The position numbers and the translations under genes were made by a program. The notes under the pieces are model-generated. The model was not told the DNA's origin. It saw only the letters and a list, made by a program, of their open reading frames with translations, and did not search any database. Shown one piece after another: positions 22,531-35,197 of a stretch of DNA of 64,000 nt (positions are counted from its first letter, which is position 1; every line of letters begins with the position of its first letter). This DNA comes from Pleodorina starrii. Its lineage: Eukaryota > Chlorophyta > Chlorophyceae > Chlamydomonadales > Volvocaceae. The stretch lies in contig BRXU01000005.1 in assembly GCA_030267565.1 (NCBI GenBank), forward strand, positions 1,721,501-1,785,500. The letters run 5' to 3'.

Positions 22531-25500
22531 TCACAACCCCCCCTGCAGCACCGCCGCAGCCGCCGCCGCGCTCTCCCGCCGCCGCCGCTCCCGCTCCTCC
22601 CGCCGCCACGCGCGGATCACCGGGTTGGCTTGAGCGTCCTGTACCAACACATAGCGGGCACGCACACGTTTCGCCTCACTCAGCCGTGTCACTCAGCCGC
22701 GCAAGCCCTGCCTGAAATGTCAACCCAGCAGCCCGCCCTGCCTTGCATGCGCGCCGCCCCACCAGCACAGGCCCCGGCGCCCCGCAAGAGCTCCATCCGC
22801 CGCCCCGATCCATCCAAGCCTCCCCAACCTCAAGCCACCTCAAGCCCCAGGCCCCGCCCGCCCGCCCTTCCGCCCGCAACCATCCGCTCCAGCTCTACAC
22901 CCCAGCACCCACCCACCCACCCACGCACCTTCCGGGCCAGGTCTGCTTGCAGGTTCCTGATGCCCCGCATCGCGTCCGAAGGGGAGCAGCACACGGTCTG
23001 CGTCTGGATCTGTCCGTTGGGTAGCCAGCGGCGATACCTGCGGGGAGGCAACCGCGGCGCCCCACGGCAGCCGGCAGCACACCGGCGCACGGTATCACAC
23101 GTGTGACCACCTCGTCTTCCCGGTTCAGATGATGCCGGGGGCCGATGCAGGCGGCGGGTGGTGTTGCCGCTGGCAGAGACGACCGGCCCCATACAAACAC
23201 ACGCGATTGCACGCACGCACACACGCACGTACTTGCGGTGCTTGCCGTCCGTGTCCTTAACAAGCACCCAGTCGTTCTCCTCCATCCACTTCTCCGTCCG
23301 CCGCCACGACTTGGACTCATCGCGATTCAGGTACAAGTGCGGTTCGTCGTCACTGCTGCTGCAACCGCCGCCATGGACGGCAGGGGCGGCGGCGGCTCCG
23401 CCGCCGCCGCCGCGCGCCTTCTTGCACTGGCGCTTGTGCGCTCGGGCCATCATCGCAATCATGTCTTCCGGGCTGACGCCTCGGGCCTGAAGCGGTTGGG
23501 ACGGTTGGTGCTTAGGCAGTTGGGGCGGTTGAGGTGGTTGGGACAGTTAGCGCTGCAGCGACGAAAGGGGATCATCTCGTGGTGTGGTGTGCTGATCGTG
23601 CGTCGCTTCGGCAGGGAGGGCAGGGCGCCACCCACAACGCCGTACAACTAGTACGGCGCCGCACCCAGCATAAAAGAGCGCCGGATCCAGTAACGGCTAA
23701 CGGCCCGGTCTCCCCCAGCAACACGCCGTGGCCGAGGCACCCCGCGGAAGGGTTGCAGCAAGCGTGCACCAGCCTCCACCCAACCATCCCCTCGCTCCTC
23801 TTCGCTGCTCCTCGCTCGCTCGCTCGCTTCCGTAACCCGCCGTCTGTCGGTAACCCGCCTGCTCTACTCATTCCGGTAACCCACCGGCGCATCGTCCGGC
23901 TCCTCGGGGCAGCGCGCCCTGACGAGTCGCTTGATGGCCACCGCGACGTCCGGCTCCGGCCCCCTCAGGTCTCCTCCTTCCGCCGCCAGCGGGTCGCCTC
24001 GCAGGCACAGCCCCCCCTGGATCAGATCCCACAGCAGCGACAAGCTGAAACCCGTCGCGGATTCGTCGTCACCACCGCCACCGCCGCCGCCTCCGCCTCT
24101 GCTGCCTCCGTTGCACTGGGTTGGCGGAGACGAGCCCGACCAGAGTGAAGAGCGCGCGCAGGGAGGAACACCGGGAAGGGCTGAGATTAGGAGGGAGCAT
24201 TTGGGAGGAAGCTAGGCAGGCAGGCAGGGCAGGCAGGTAAGGCAGGAGGAGAGGGAAGGCGGCGGCGGGAGGGCGTAGGACGCTCTGAATGGGAGGAAGA
24301 GGTCGGATGGGAGGCAAAAGGACAAGTGGCGGCGCCGGCTTGGAAAGGGCGGCAGATGGTCCGCCGGAAGCTTGTAAAGGTAATGACGGCGGCGGAGGCG
24401 GCGGCGGCGACGCGTTGCCGACCGGTACACCGCACCCGCCGCGTCCGCTCCGACCTCGGGGCACCTCCTACCCGTCCTCCGGCCCGTGCTGCTGCTCGCG
24501 GCGGCACCGGCCCCGGCCCCGCCACAGCGCAGTCTCTGGGCGCCGCCCCTCCTAGAGCACGCAGGCGTAGGCGCAGACTTGGTCGCATGCGACCCACTCC
24601 CCGCGCCGGATTCCGCCTCTTAACCCCACCGCCTTGCCCCCATGACGGTACCCCACCCACCAGCGGCTGGCTGCGGCCGTTGGACGACCTATGCAGAACC
24701 TTGACGCCGCCTTGGCACCGCCCCGCATGCCTGCCGCTGCTGCCGCCGCCGCCGGGACCCCGTCGGTGCGCGTGGCTCAAGTGCTGCCCCTGCTGCCCCT
24801 GCTGGCGCTGCGGCTGCTGCTGCTTCCCCTGCGGCGGCGGCGGCGGCTGCTCCGCAGATACGGTCGCCTGCAGCTCCGGGAACTCTTCCACCTCCGCTTC
24901 CGAACCCGCCGCCCGACCCCGCAGCTGCTGGAAGGAATCTCTAGTGAACAGCTGTGCTGGGGCCGCGGGGGAGCCATGGGACTCGCCCAGCTGGCCACCA
25001 CCACCACCGCCGGCGGCGGCGGCGGCGGCGCAGCTGGCGGCGGCGGCGCCTTCGGCGCCGAAGCTAGCCCCGGAGCCAAAGCGCAGGAGGATGCTGCCAG
25101 CGCCCCTGCTGCGGGAGGCGCTGGTGGAGGCGGCACCAGCAGCCCGCGGCGAGCCGGAGGAGGAGGGAGGGTCCGGCCAGAACAGGGGCGGCGCGGAGCC
25201 CTGCAGGAGAGTGAGTCAGCGCACCGGCAGGCAGGCGGGATCGCGGGCGGAGTGGGCAACCATAGCGTAGCCGGCGAAAAGGAAACCGCAGACGAACAAG
25301 AGCGGCATTGCGCACCTTTCTCGTGAGCCACTTGCCCGCTAGGCCGCCGGGGTTGGGTTTAGGCTCCGGCCAGGGCGACTCGAATCCGGAGCCCGGGCCG
25401 GGCCCGGGCGGCGAGTCCACGCGGCGACGGAGGTTGGCGAGCTCTGCGGTTCGGGTCGAGGCCAGGGACGCCGCAGCCTCCTCGTGGCCGCTGCCCCAGT

Positions 25501-25738
25501 CGCTGCCGCCGCCTGCGGCGCAGGCGGCGGCTGCGGGGCCGGCAGGTGGCAGATGCATTCGGCCCAGCTGCGCCGCTATGTCGTCACAGAGGCCCGGGTC
25601 CACGTCGCCCTGGCTGAACAATTCTTCATACATGTGCAGTGCAATCTGCTGCTGTTCCTGATGAGGAGGGAACGCGGGGCGGGTGGGATAATATTCTGGC
25701 GCTGCTTGGTTTGCGCACCGCAAAGGGACCGTGCACAC
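22531..25738 (-). CDS. Uncharacterised low-complexity protein with one conserved-looking globular segment
   Basis: Six minus-strand exons join in phase: 25738-25316, 25200-24598, 24115-23885, 23486-23233, 23037-22929, 22638-22531 (TGA). The start is ambiguous: ATG 25633 (MYEELFSQGDVDPGLCDDIA) gives 540 residues, while an upstream non-ATG frame reaches 25738. The 24598 donor is the least certain boundary. Most of the chain is A/G/P/Q-rich. An acidic helical piece (SLLWDLIQGGLCLRGDPLA, VAIKRLVRARCPEEPDDAP) precedes a compact domain: DESKSWRRTEKWMEENDWVL, then VKDTDGKHRKYRRWLPNGQI, then CCSPSDAMRGIRNLQADLAR. A W-hydrophobic strand followed by GKH and a basic beta-turn loosely recalls HicA/dsRBD-like RNA-binding folds; that is weak inference only. 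The C-terminus is an R/E helix and poly-Ala. Function unknown. Confidence 0.7.
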
Positions 25739-27473
25739 CCAAGCGGTGGCAAGGGGGGAAGCGGCCTCATCGCCTTGTGGGTTAGCAGGCTCCGTGCGGG
25801 CTTACGAGGGTCTCAGCAACCACCACGCACTGCGGCTCGTACATGGCCAGGACTCGCGCATCGCTAGACAGCGTGCCAGACCCCGTCAGCGCACCTTGAC
25901 ATCGTCGGCGGAGAGCGAGCTCGACGGCCGTCGTGTATCCGCGCCGCCAAACTGTGAATTGCCATTGTTGCTTGCTGCATTTAGCCTTGGGGATCAAGAG
26001 AAAGCGCAGGGAGTCGATTTATTGTGTCAAGGGTTTTGAAGCAAGGAGCGCATTACACGACACCTGGAAGCAGAGCCAGTGATAATTACAGCTAGGCGAA
26101 ATTATTGCATATTATCGAGCGCAGTAGGGGGCGGGCGCTATTACATAACACATAACAGAAGTCCGACGCACGCCATGCGAACCTGTCAGCCTCCTCACGG
26201 CGCGCCTCCTGCCGAGTCAGGCGCTTTTGAGCACGCTTGCTTTGTGTCTTAAGTACAGCCTTCGGTTCGCGTTCCTCGTGTGCTTGAAGTACTTTGAACA
26301 TTGCCAGCGTTGATAATTAAGTGCGTAAAATGTGCAGGCGCCGAGTAGGTACAATGGCTAATGGTACAAACGCATGCGCAATAAGCTATACACTCAACTC
26401 TGCGTAAAGATCTTACTAAATGGGAAACCAACATGCGACGCCGTACAGTCAAGCCTTGGCCCAAGGTGCCAAGGATGCCCCTACACGACTTTTCGACTGT
26501 GGAGCAAGTGACAAACATTTGTGCGCTTAGCGCTAGTGCAGGATAATGTGTTCAGCCATTATCTCTTATTGCGTTCTGCGCGGCGGCTGCGCCCCCACCC
26601 CCTCCGCGTAGCTGCAAGCCGTGCGAGCCACAAGGTTGCGGTCGACCCGGTGGCCCACAAAACGTGCAGGCGGAATTAGAACCCCCAGCCCGTCGTGCAG
26701 CCCGGAGGGCCGCAGTAAGGCATACCAGCAGCGGTGGGCTGAGCCTCCATACCAAGCTTGTTTATATTCACAGTGCGTGTTCACTGCGTGTGGGTGGCTG
26801 GCACCAGTGACGGCTCGTAAGATTAGGCGCAGCCATGTAAAGGTCGAGCTTTTAGGAGCACAACGTGCAGCGGCATCAGCTGTGTAAACATATGCTTTCC
26901 GCTCCTGCCGGCGGGGTTGCTATGGCGGATGGGGCATGGGGTATGGAGTGCCACGTTGTTGCTACAGCACCGGGTTGCACCCCGATGGGTTTTGCGTCAC
27001 GTGTCCGCACGCGGACTCACGGCTGTGAACCTTGCAGGCCCTGCAGGCCCCAAGGATTATTGCAGACCCGCACAGACACGGCCGCCATGTGAAGAGATAG
27101 TTGGTCAGTTGGACCGGCTCCATCCAGCCGTACCTAGCATATGCCATGGTCATGACTGCAAGAATCGCACAGGCAGCATATGCAGGGTGCTCCCAGTTCG
27201 TCGCAATGCAGCAGACCGAAGGGCTTTCCTCGCCCGGTGAGAAACCTGCCTTCCATTATCTTGGCTTTCTCTGTTTGGTTTTGCTTTGCTTTTGCTGAAC
27301 ACAAAGATATCGCACTGAAAACGCTAAGCGTCCCATGGGACGCGGCAGGGTCCCTGTGCCCAGGTTGCGCTCCGAGACCGTACAGCAACGAAAGCTGGGG
27401 TTCTGTAGTATCGTGCAGCCCTATCCAGCTAATTTTGAAGGTGTTTCTTTCCTGTTGAAGTATTACAAAAAAA
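25739..27473. promoter_or_regulatory. Divergent intergenic region between genes B and D
   Basis: This 1.7-kb stretch separates the 5' ends of two divergently transcribed genes, so it should hold both promoters and 5' UTRs. Base composition is noticeably less GC-rich than in the genes. No open frame with protein character and no RNA gene was recognised, and I do not see a clear TATA box for either side. Confidence 0.5.
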
Positions 27474-30400
27474 ATGTCTCTCTGGGGCTGTGAAGAGCTT
27501 TATGTTACCGGATTGCCCGCCGATGTCACCGAGCCGGAGCTGCGTGGCCTGTTTGGAACTCATGGGACGGTCAAGGAGGCAGTAATTGTTAACAAGAAGG
27601 GACCGTCCGGTCCGAACGCGCCGCAATCCTGCATCGTCAGGCAAGTTACGAAAACAGAACTCGCTTCCAAATAGAATTTGGTCAAGCGGAGTGCTTGGAC
27701 TTGCAGGATGGGCAATCACGCTGACGCTGTCAAGGCAAAGAAGGCGCTGAACAAGTATGACTGGATGGGCAAGCAGATCAGCGTGAAGTGGTAAGCTTAT
27801 GACGCATGCAGTATTACCAACACATCTCATCATTCTCAATTGTCCTGTGGTGACCGAGGATGTCTATGTGCAAATGTGGGCTCCTTTGCAATTTCCCAGG
27901 TCTCACAACCAGCGCGTGCTGTGGGTCACCAACTTGCACGAAAGCGTGACGAACGAGGTACGTCACCGCCACACGTTTGCGTTGTGGTCCATTGCGGTGC
28001 TGCTGGCACAAGTCGCGGCTTGCCGAAGTCCCTAGCCGGAACGGCCTGTCCTGTGCCTTGGGCGGTTTACGAAAGGCAGTACCTGCTTCACCTTCGTTGC
28101 CGCGTTCAGGATGCTGCTGCATACGTGACGATGAAGATACCCCAACAATCCTTTCACCTTGCCGCTGCCTGCAAGTATGCATCGCCCTTTTGACCGCCCT
28201 TTTGTACTACCGCTCGTATTGACCGCCCTTACCGCCCCCCATCCTGCCCCTTCCCAACGTTCTCTGCCCCTGCCCCTGGATCGGCCGTGCACCCGTCGAA
28301 CTCCCACCTGCCACCCCATCACCACGTCCGCCTCCGTGCCCTCCACCACCACCACCACCACCACCACCCACCATCACCCGCGGCCACCATCGCTTTCATC
28401 CGACCCGCCTGCCGCTCATGCGGCGTACGGCCATGCTTACGCCGCGAATGCCGTACACATATTATCGTCATCATCACCATCCCGCGATCGACCGCCAGGT
28501 CCTGCAGTCGGCGTTCTCTCAGTTCGGCGGCGTGAGCAAGGCCGTTGTTGCCTGTGATGCCCCCAACAACACCTCCAGAGGGTTGGTGCACCGTTCCCAT
28601 TAGGATGGGTCTTGGGGATGTTGTGATCTGCCTGCCTGCCGTCCCCGCTTGTTCATCATTGCCCGGCGTAACCTTGCTCAAGTTGTCTGGCAGTGCTTGC
28701 GTGTTTTCATCCTGTGAGATTTTCCCGAGCGTGCGCTTTGCCCATGCGTGTGCGCGGCCTACGGGTTGGGCATGTGCTAGTGTTCACATTTGGTGCTTGT
28801 TTCTGCCTGTTGTCACGGACTTCCGGCGTGGACCGCCCCAACGACGTGCTAGGCCCCCGATTTGCATGTGCATTGATCATGTATGCCAGGCCAGCCCCCG
28901 CTTGCTCCCGACATGCGCTGCAAAGCCCGCACGCCATGCATATCCCATGGCCGACCCGAAGCGCCTCTTGCGGCGCGTGTAGAACGCCCTTATAGGCGCG
29001 TGTAGGGAGGCAATGCCCCCCGCACGCCACCATTGCAAGTACTGACGTGTCCTTGAACTCCCCGGAGTACTCACATGGAGCTGCATCCAGACTTTCTCAT
29101 CGCCCGCCCAAACCCGCCTTGACACGTGTGTGGTGCAGCTGGGGCTTCGTGGCGTTCGACAACAAGCGCTTTGCGGTCAAGGCGATCGAGGTCAGTTGGT
29201 GCAACCACGGGTCTGCTGTATCCTACCGGATGCTGTCTCTGCTGTCTTTGCGGAACGCCCCAACATGTGTACCGGTGTACCGAATTCAGCATTCCTAGGC
29301 GCAGGCGCACAAACTCACCCAAGTTTTGGAACAGGCATGCCGACGGATCCTGTGCCGCTTCCGCCGCTTCCTTGCAGGCCGTTCGCCAGCGGCCGTTCCT
29401 TGTCGGGGCTGGCCTGAAGCCGGTAGTCGCTGACTGGGCGCGCAACGAGGTACGGATTCAGTCGCCCATTGCCGTGGGAACTGATAGGGAACGGATCTGT
29501 TTGGGGGGATGGTCGTTGCAACGCTTTCCGATACCAGCATTGGTGCAGACAGATACCAGCATTGATCTGGCTCCCTTGGCTTGTGCGTGCCCATCCATGC
29601 TTGTACGACGACTGGCATGACCCGGCGATAGGAACCGACAGGCAAGAGCCAATGCTGTTGTGCTTGGACACCGTTCCCATCACGTGATTGCACTTCACTG
29701 CGCATCGCTACCCGTGTCAGTTCCTGTGCTCAAATGCCGCCCGCTGCCACCGTGCCACCACCATCCTTGGACGTGTTCGTTGACGTGAGCAGGAGATCCT
29801 GGAGGGCTTCAGCGAGGAGGTGCGGTCGGGTCACAAGGGCCCGCCGCCCGGCCCCCTGCTGCTGGAGAACGCGGCCCGCTTCCCGCCGCAGCACAGCAAG
29901 GAGGACATGCAGGTGGGGCTGGGGCTTTAGGGCTTTCGCGGCGGCGCATCGTAAGGCAGTGGCTGAGCAAGCATGGCTCGGCGGTTGCGAGGTCGTCTTC
30001 GTTTGCGCTTTCTGTCTCACCCGACGGAAATACCTGACCTGACCTGAGCGGCGTGTTCCTGACCTCCAATACGAGGACTTGCCAGCAATCCTTGCTCACG
30101 TGTAAAGCCGAGGCGGCCGGGAGGTGTGTTTGCGCTCGCCGTGGTTGCCAGCTGAAGGGCCAGGGTCGTACCTTGCGTGCCCTGAGCTCCTGGCGGTCCG
30201 TCTGGACCAAACATCATGTTGCCATCGGTTCCTGCGAACAGGGTGGCCGCATGCTTGCCCTGCGCGCCGAGTACGAGGAGCTGCGGCGCCTGCTCAAGGC
30301 CCGCCTGTTGGAGGCGGAGAACCAAATCATGATTACGGTGTGTCAAGGGCTGGGGCCACCACACCCGATGCAAGCAGGCCGGCTGAGGGCAGCCCCAATC

Positions 30401-32802
30401 ATGCGATTTCACGTCAAGGGGGGAGGTGGTGGTGTTGTCCCCTGGATCTGTGACGCCTTGTCGCGGCATGGATGCAAGCGGTGTATTGCGGCGCCTGCGG
30501 GGCTGACTGGGTGGCGGGGCCGTCGCGCGCTGCAGCACAACTTGCTGGGTCTCTTAGAGCTGCTGAGTTAGCCGGCTTCTGAGCGCTGATCTGGTTTGAA
30601 CCAGCTACTGCGCTTCGCCTTGTGTTGTAACCGTAATCGACACACCGAATCGTGTCACCGTACCGGTAATCGCCACATCGAAGACTGAGCACCGTCCTTC
30701 CTCTCTTCATCCATTGGTTCCCGGTCTCGCATTCACCCTCGACCGTCTCTGTCTTCTTTCCCCCTGCGTGCACACAGGGTAACGCGCCGCGGCTGGCCCA
30801 CATGCTGATGTCGGATCCCTTCTTCGGGCCTCCGCCGCCGGGATACATGCACCCGCCGCCACCGCGGCCACCGATGGGGCCGCCGCCGCCCCAGCACGGC
30901 CACATGGGCCCGCCGCCGCCAATGGGCCCGCCGCCAATGGGCCCGCCGCAGCCGTACAACTACCCGCCCCCGGCCCCCGCTGGCATTCATGGTGCCATAA
31001 AGCGCGACGCGGGAGAGTCGTTCCACCACGTGCCGCCACCGAACAAGCGTGTGATGACGGGTAGGTCGTGTGGTCGGTCGGTCGAGTTTTCAGCATAGCG
31101 AGCGCATAGGAGAACACCATGGGTGGCTGCCTTCGAGGCTGCACGAGCGCCGCCTCTCGGCGTGCTCACTGGCTGCCGCCTCGTCTAGAGCTGCCTTGTA
31201 TATGGGTGCAATGTTTAACAAAACGAAAAGATAGCATGAGCAAGCACCCGCAGTCCGTCCATAGTGCCTAAATTCCCATAGCTGCGTCTGCTGCCGCAGC
31301 TTCCCCGAGGTGGCCGGCCCGACCGTTCCTTGTGCCCCGACTTGCGCAGGCAACCAGTCGGAACGGTTCAACCCGAACCCCAACATGCAGCAGAAGGCGG
31401 AGCCGCATCAGCAGCCGCCCGGACAGCCGCAGCAACGCCCCAGTGCTGCGTTTGTGCGCGGGGGCGAGCTGCACACCGTGAACCAGGGCGGCAACCAGGG
31501 CGGCGAGTTGGGTGCGCCCCAGCACCAGCACCAGGGGGCTCACCCGGAGGGCTCCACTGCGCCGCCCGCTGCTGGTGGGTACATTGGGCGCATTAAATTA
31601 ATAATTACACTAATGAAAAAACGTCTGTATGGCGCGCGAGTTGGGGCAGGTGGCTCAACAGGTGGTCCTGCGTGCGCGGCCGCTGAAGCAATGCTGGGGA
31701 CGCTTTCACGGCAACACGTTGAAACGGATTTGCCGCCGTCCGGCAACGCCGTTTCGTGCGTCTTCGTGTCGTCACGAGTCGTCGTCAGAAGCAGCATGCT
31801 GTTTGGGATGCGGTAGTCAGTCGGCTCATGGAATCAGGTTGCGCACTCGGGGTCACCCTTCCAGCTGCGTCTGGCTGGCTGGCTAGCTGGCTGGTAGTAA
31901 CGGGTGCGTTGTGCTCTCGTGCTCTGCGCAGGCGCCAAGCCGCCCGGCAGCCACGACCACGGCGGCATCGGCTTCTCGGGCCCTGCGTCACCGCCCGGCG
32001 GCGCGGGACAGGCCAAGGCGCCCGCCAGCGCGCAGGCGCCGTACGCATATGATGGAAGGGCGCCCTACACGGCCTACCAGACGTCTTACGCCCCGCAGCA
32101 GCAGAGCGGGCAAGCACCGGGTGCGGCCGCGCCGGCGCAGGCAGCTCCAGCGGCGTACGGCGCTGGGGCCCCGCCGTCGTATCAGCAGCAGCAGCCACCG
32201 CCGGCTCAGCAGCAACAGTACGGGGCATATGGTGCGTCGGCGGCCTCAGGCTCCGGACCCCAGGCGCCGTACCAGCAGCAGCCACCGGCCAACGCCTACC
32301 CGCCGCCGGCGGATCAGCAGCAGCCGCAGCAGCAGCAGTACTCATACGGCGCGTACAACGGATACTCCAACTACTACCAGCAGGCGAGTACACGACTTGT
32401 TGGTGGGCCTCATGTATTCTGTGCAAGCCAGCGAGTTGGTTGACGAGCGAAGAGTGCATGAAGGTTCCGCTTTATTCAAACCCACGTGCTTTAGGCACGT
32501 GCTTAAGGAAGTCAGGCCTTGTTGCTCATCTTGTTGATGAGGTTTGGAAGAGACCTTGTGACATCCTTTGACATTCGATTTTGCCTCACGAATGCATGGT
32601 TCCGCCCCCCTCCCCCCAACCCCCGCAGCAGCCGGCGCCGCAAACCGCACAGGCGCAGTCCTATCCCGGCGGCCCCGCACCGACAGGGCCCGCGGCCCAA
32701 CCGCCGCCACAGCAGTCGTACGGAGCACCGCAGCAGCAGCAGCAAATGTACGGCGCGCCGCCGCAGGGCCAGCCCCAAGCCGGGCAGGGTTACTACAGTT
32801 AG
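27474..32802 (+). CDS. DBHS-like RNA-binding protein: two RRMs, NOPS/coiled-coil-like segment, P/Q-rich tail
   Basis: Twelve exons join to 621 codons: 27474-27640, 27707-27790, 27900-27957, 28499-28581, 29139-29190, 29378-29449, 29793-29912, 30242-30337, 30778-31060, 31350-31574, 31932-32383, 32629-32802 (TAG). RRM1 (about residues 8-84) has RNP2-like LYVTGL; RRM2 (about 88-160) has LWVTNL and a classical RNP1, RGWGFVAF. Next come FSEEVRSGHKGPPPGP and ARFPPQHSKEDMQ, then a helix ALRAEYEELRRLLKARLLEA, matching the RRM-RRM-NOPS-coiled-coil order of NONO/PSPC1/NonA proteins. The second half is low complexity: PPMGPPPP and HGHMGPPPP, then Q/A/Y-rich repeats ending QAGQGYYS, typical of prion-like tails. 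Expected role: nuclear RNA binding and splicing or paraspeckle-like assembly. Two introns (27641-27706 and 32384-32628) use GC donors; other donor choices break the frame. The DBHS assignment rests on architecture, not alignment. Confidence 0.9.
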
Positions 32803-33323
32803 GCGGCGATTGCTGCTGCAGTTGCTGTTGCGCGTGTGGACATAGGAAGTGGACCTTGTTTTAGACCTGAACCGACGCCTACATGGTTGCAGCACAAAAT
32901 TGCCGCTATCTGCAGCTATCTGGTACGTTGTTTACCGAGTTGGGCAGTGTCTCTTGGACCTGTTGCCGACCGCCCAAACGAAGGGCACGTCGGACATGAG
33001 TACGCCGCCCTGCTACCTGCGACAATATACCGTAACTTGCCCTTCTTTTTCCGTGTGGAGGGTACGGAGCCAGGGTATGGAACCAGGATGATAGACGCCG
33101 TGTTGCGAACATTGCGCCCGACGCGCACCACCAGAGGGCCGTGTTGTCATCGGGGAAAGAACGATGCCGTGCAGGCAGGCGAATAGTTTTGTCTCCTACT
33201 AAAAGTTGTTGCCTCCTGCACCCCTAGGCGTGACACGGATCTCATGGCGCCGGGTCACAGCGTTTCTTTCCCGGTTGAGGTCCCTTTCTCGCGTAACTCT
33301 CGCTGGGCGTTGCTTTCGGTTTA

Positions 33324-33328
33324 TGTAA
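33324..33328 (+). terminator. Candidate TGTAA poly(A) signal of gene D
   Basis: First TGTAA on the plus strand downstream of the stop at 32802, giving a 3' UTR of about 540 bases. A second copy lies at about 33494. TGTAA is the standard poly(A) signal of Chlamydomonas and its relatives. Confidence 0.55.
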
Positions 33329-33349
33329 CGGTAGGCGCCGGGTGATCGG

Positions 33350-35197
33350 GTTGCTTTGCTTTGCTTCGGGCTCGGTTTGGCTCAGCTTGGCAAGCCAGGT
33401 TGTCAAGTGCCCAGGTTGTACAGTACGTTGACAATGGACAGGCGTTCGATGCACTCGTGGCAAGTTGGTTGGCCGTTACGAAATCGTAATGTATGTAAAG
33501 TTCAAACTGGTGCGGCTCCCACTCGTTTCCCAGCTTGCAGCGGCGGGTCTGCGGGTCTGCACCGTCTGAAATCCTCTGCAGGCGCTCGCCACCCGCCACA
33601 GCCCGCGGGCGGCACAGCGCCATTGCCGTCATTCCATTTCCCCCCTTTCCCCCGTCTCAAAAGCCAGTGTCGCCACCGCCGGTGGCTGATGGTCGTTACA
33701 GTTGGCTCACAGACCTTCGTTGGGGGGAGGGGTGATAAAAACACACCGCAGCAGGGTCTTCAGGAGGGTCGTTGTTAGGAGGGCGAGACAGACAAACGAG
33801 CCAAATGCGGAGCATGAGGCGGGGCGCGGGCGCCTTGCAGCAGCAAGGCGCCACACACAACCCGTAAAACGGTTCTTCTTTAGCAGCGCCGGAGCCCTGG
33901 CCAGCCCAAGGACGCACATAAGCAACGGTACGACGACCATACGGAGGCTGCCGCCAGCTGCTGCGCTTCGCGCATTCCCTGAGACTCTCTTTTTCCTCCG
34001 TTGCGGTCCCATCTTGGTCTTTCGCCGGACTCAAAAAGCGTAAAGCGTAAAACGTAACCAGCACAGAGACGGCTCATCGAGCCCGCAGACGCACAGCCGA
34101 AACACGCGCACCGCAGTTCGATAGATACCTTCTGCCAGACTGGGTCGCTACAGACGCGGGCTGCACCCCCGCGCCTCCGGGGCATCGCACGGCCAGCCGG
34201 GCCCAAAGGGCCCCCCGGTACCCCCCTTTCCTACACGGAGGCCCAACGTCGAACAAAGCAACAACGGTGACTTTCAAAATTTATCAAGGAAAGTACCGTC
34301 TCCTCAAAAGTCTCCTCCTCAGATCGCGGACCCCGATGGGGGCTTGCTGGCGGCAACGGAGCGCACTCGCTCGCTGGACCATGAATGCATGGTTGGGAGC
34401 CGCCGAGTGGGCTCCTGTACGGCGCAGTACAGTACGGTGTGTCAGGGTTCCGTACAGAGGCGTCGCGCGCCCGACGCCGTGGCCAGTCCCATCGCAAACG
34501 CTCCCGGGGGCTGTAACCTGTAAGGAATGAGCTGCGCGCCCGGCCACGCCGCACGTTAAGCAGGTCTCAAGGTGCGCGCTCAAGATGTGTCTCTCTCTCT
34601 CTCACATACGGTAGGTTGCTGCCAGTAGGAACGCTCGCGGGCAGCGCTCCGCTCTCACAGAAGGCGCAACCCATCAGATAAGGCCCAAAACACTTTCGGG
34701 ATGGAACACCCCGTGGATACATGTGGTGCACACCCTCCTGCTCACTCCGTTTCGCAAACATTCACGAGAACCCACGTACGCACATAACACACACACGCAC
34801 ACACATCCCTCGCTGCCGGTATAGGTGGGCCCAACAAACAACCACCACCACCCCACCCCAGCAGCAGCACCACCACCATCACTCCCCAACACCCCCACCA
34901 CCGCGCGCACTCACATTTTCCTGAAACGCACTTCGCGCATTCACACATTCCACGCACCAAAATTAGGGCTTAGGGCTTCCCTCAGTCCCTCAGGCGCGCT
35001 GAAAAGGCGCGGCGCCACAACGGGCAAGGTGCAGAGCGAAAAGAAGCCTCAAAACAAGAACCGGAACCGGAACCGGGACAGGAGCCGGGGCAGGGGCAGG
35101 AGCAGGGGGCCACGGCCTTGGCGCTGGTTGCTCGCCGCCGCGCCCTACACGGGCAGCCACCACCGCCGCCACCGCTTCTTCGACGGCGACGGCGGCT
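33350..35197. other. Convergent intergenic region between genes D and E
   Basis: No exon with protein character is seen on either strand. It lies between the 3' ends of D (+) and E (-). The nearest minus-strand TGTAA for gene E is at 33700-33696, which would imply a 1.5-kb 3' UTR; this is weak. Two TGTAA copies on the plus strand near 34511-34522 have no evident upstream gene. Confidence 0.4.
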
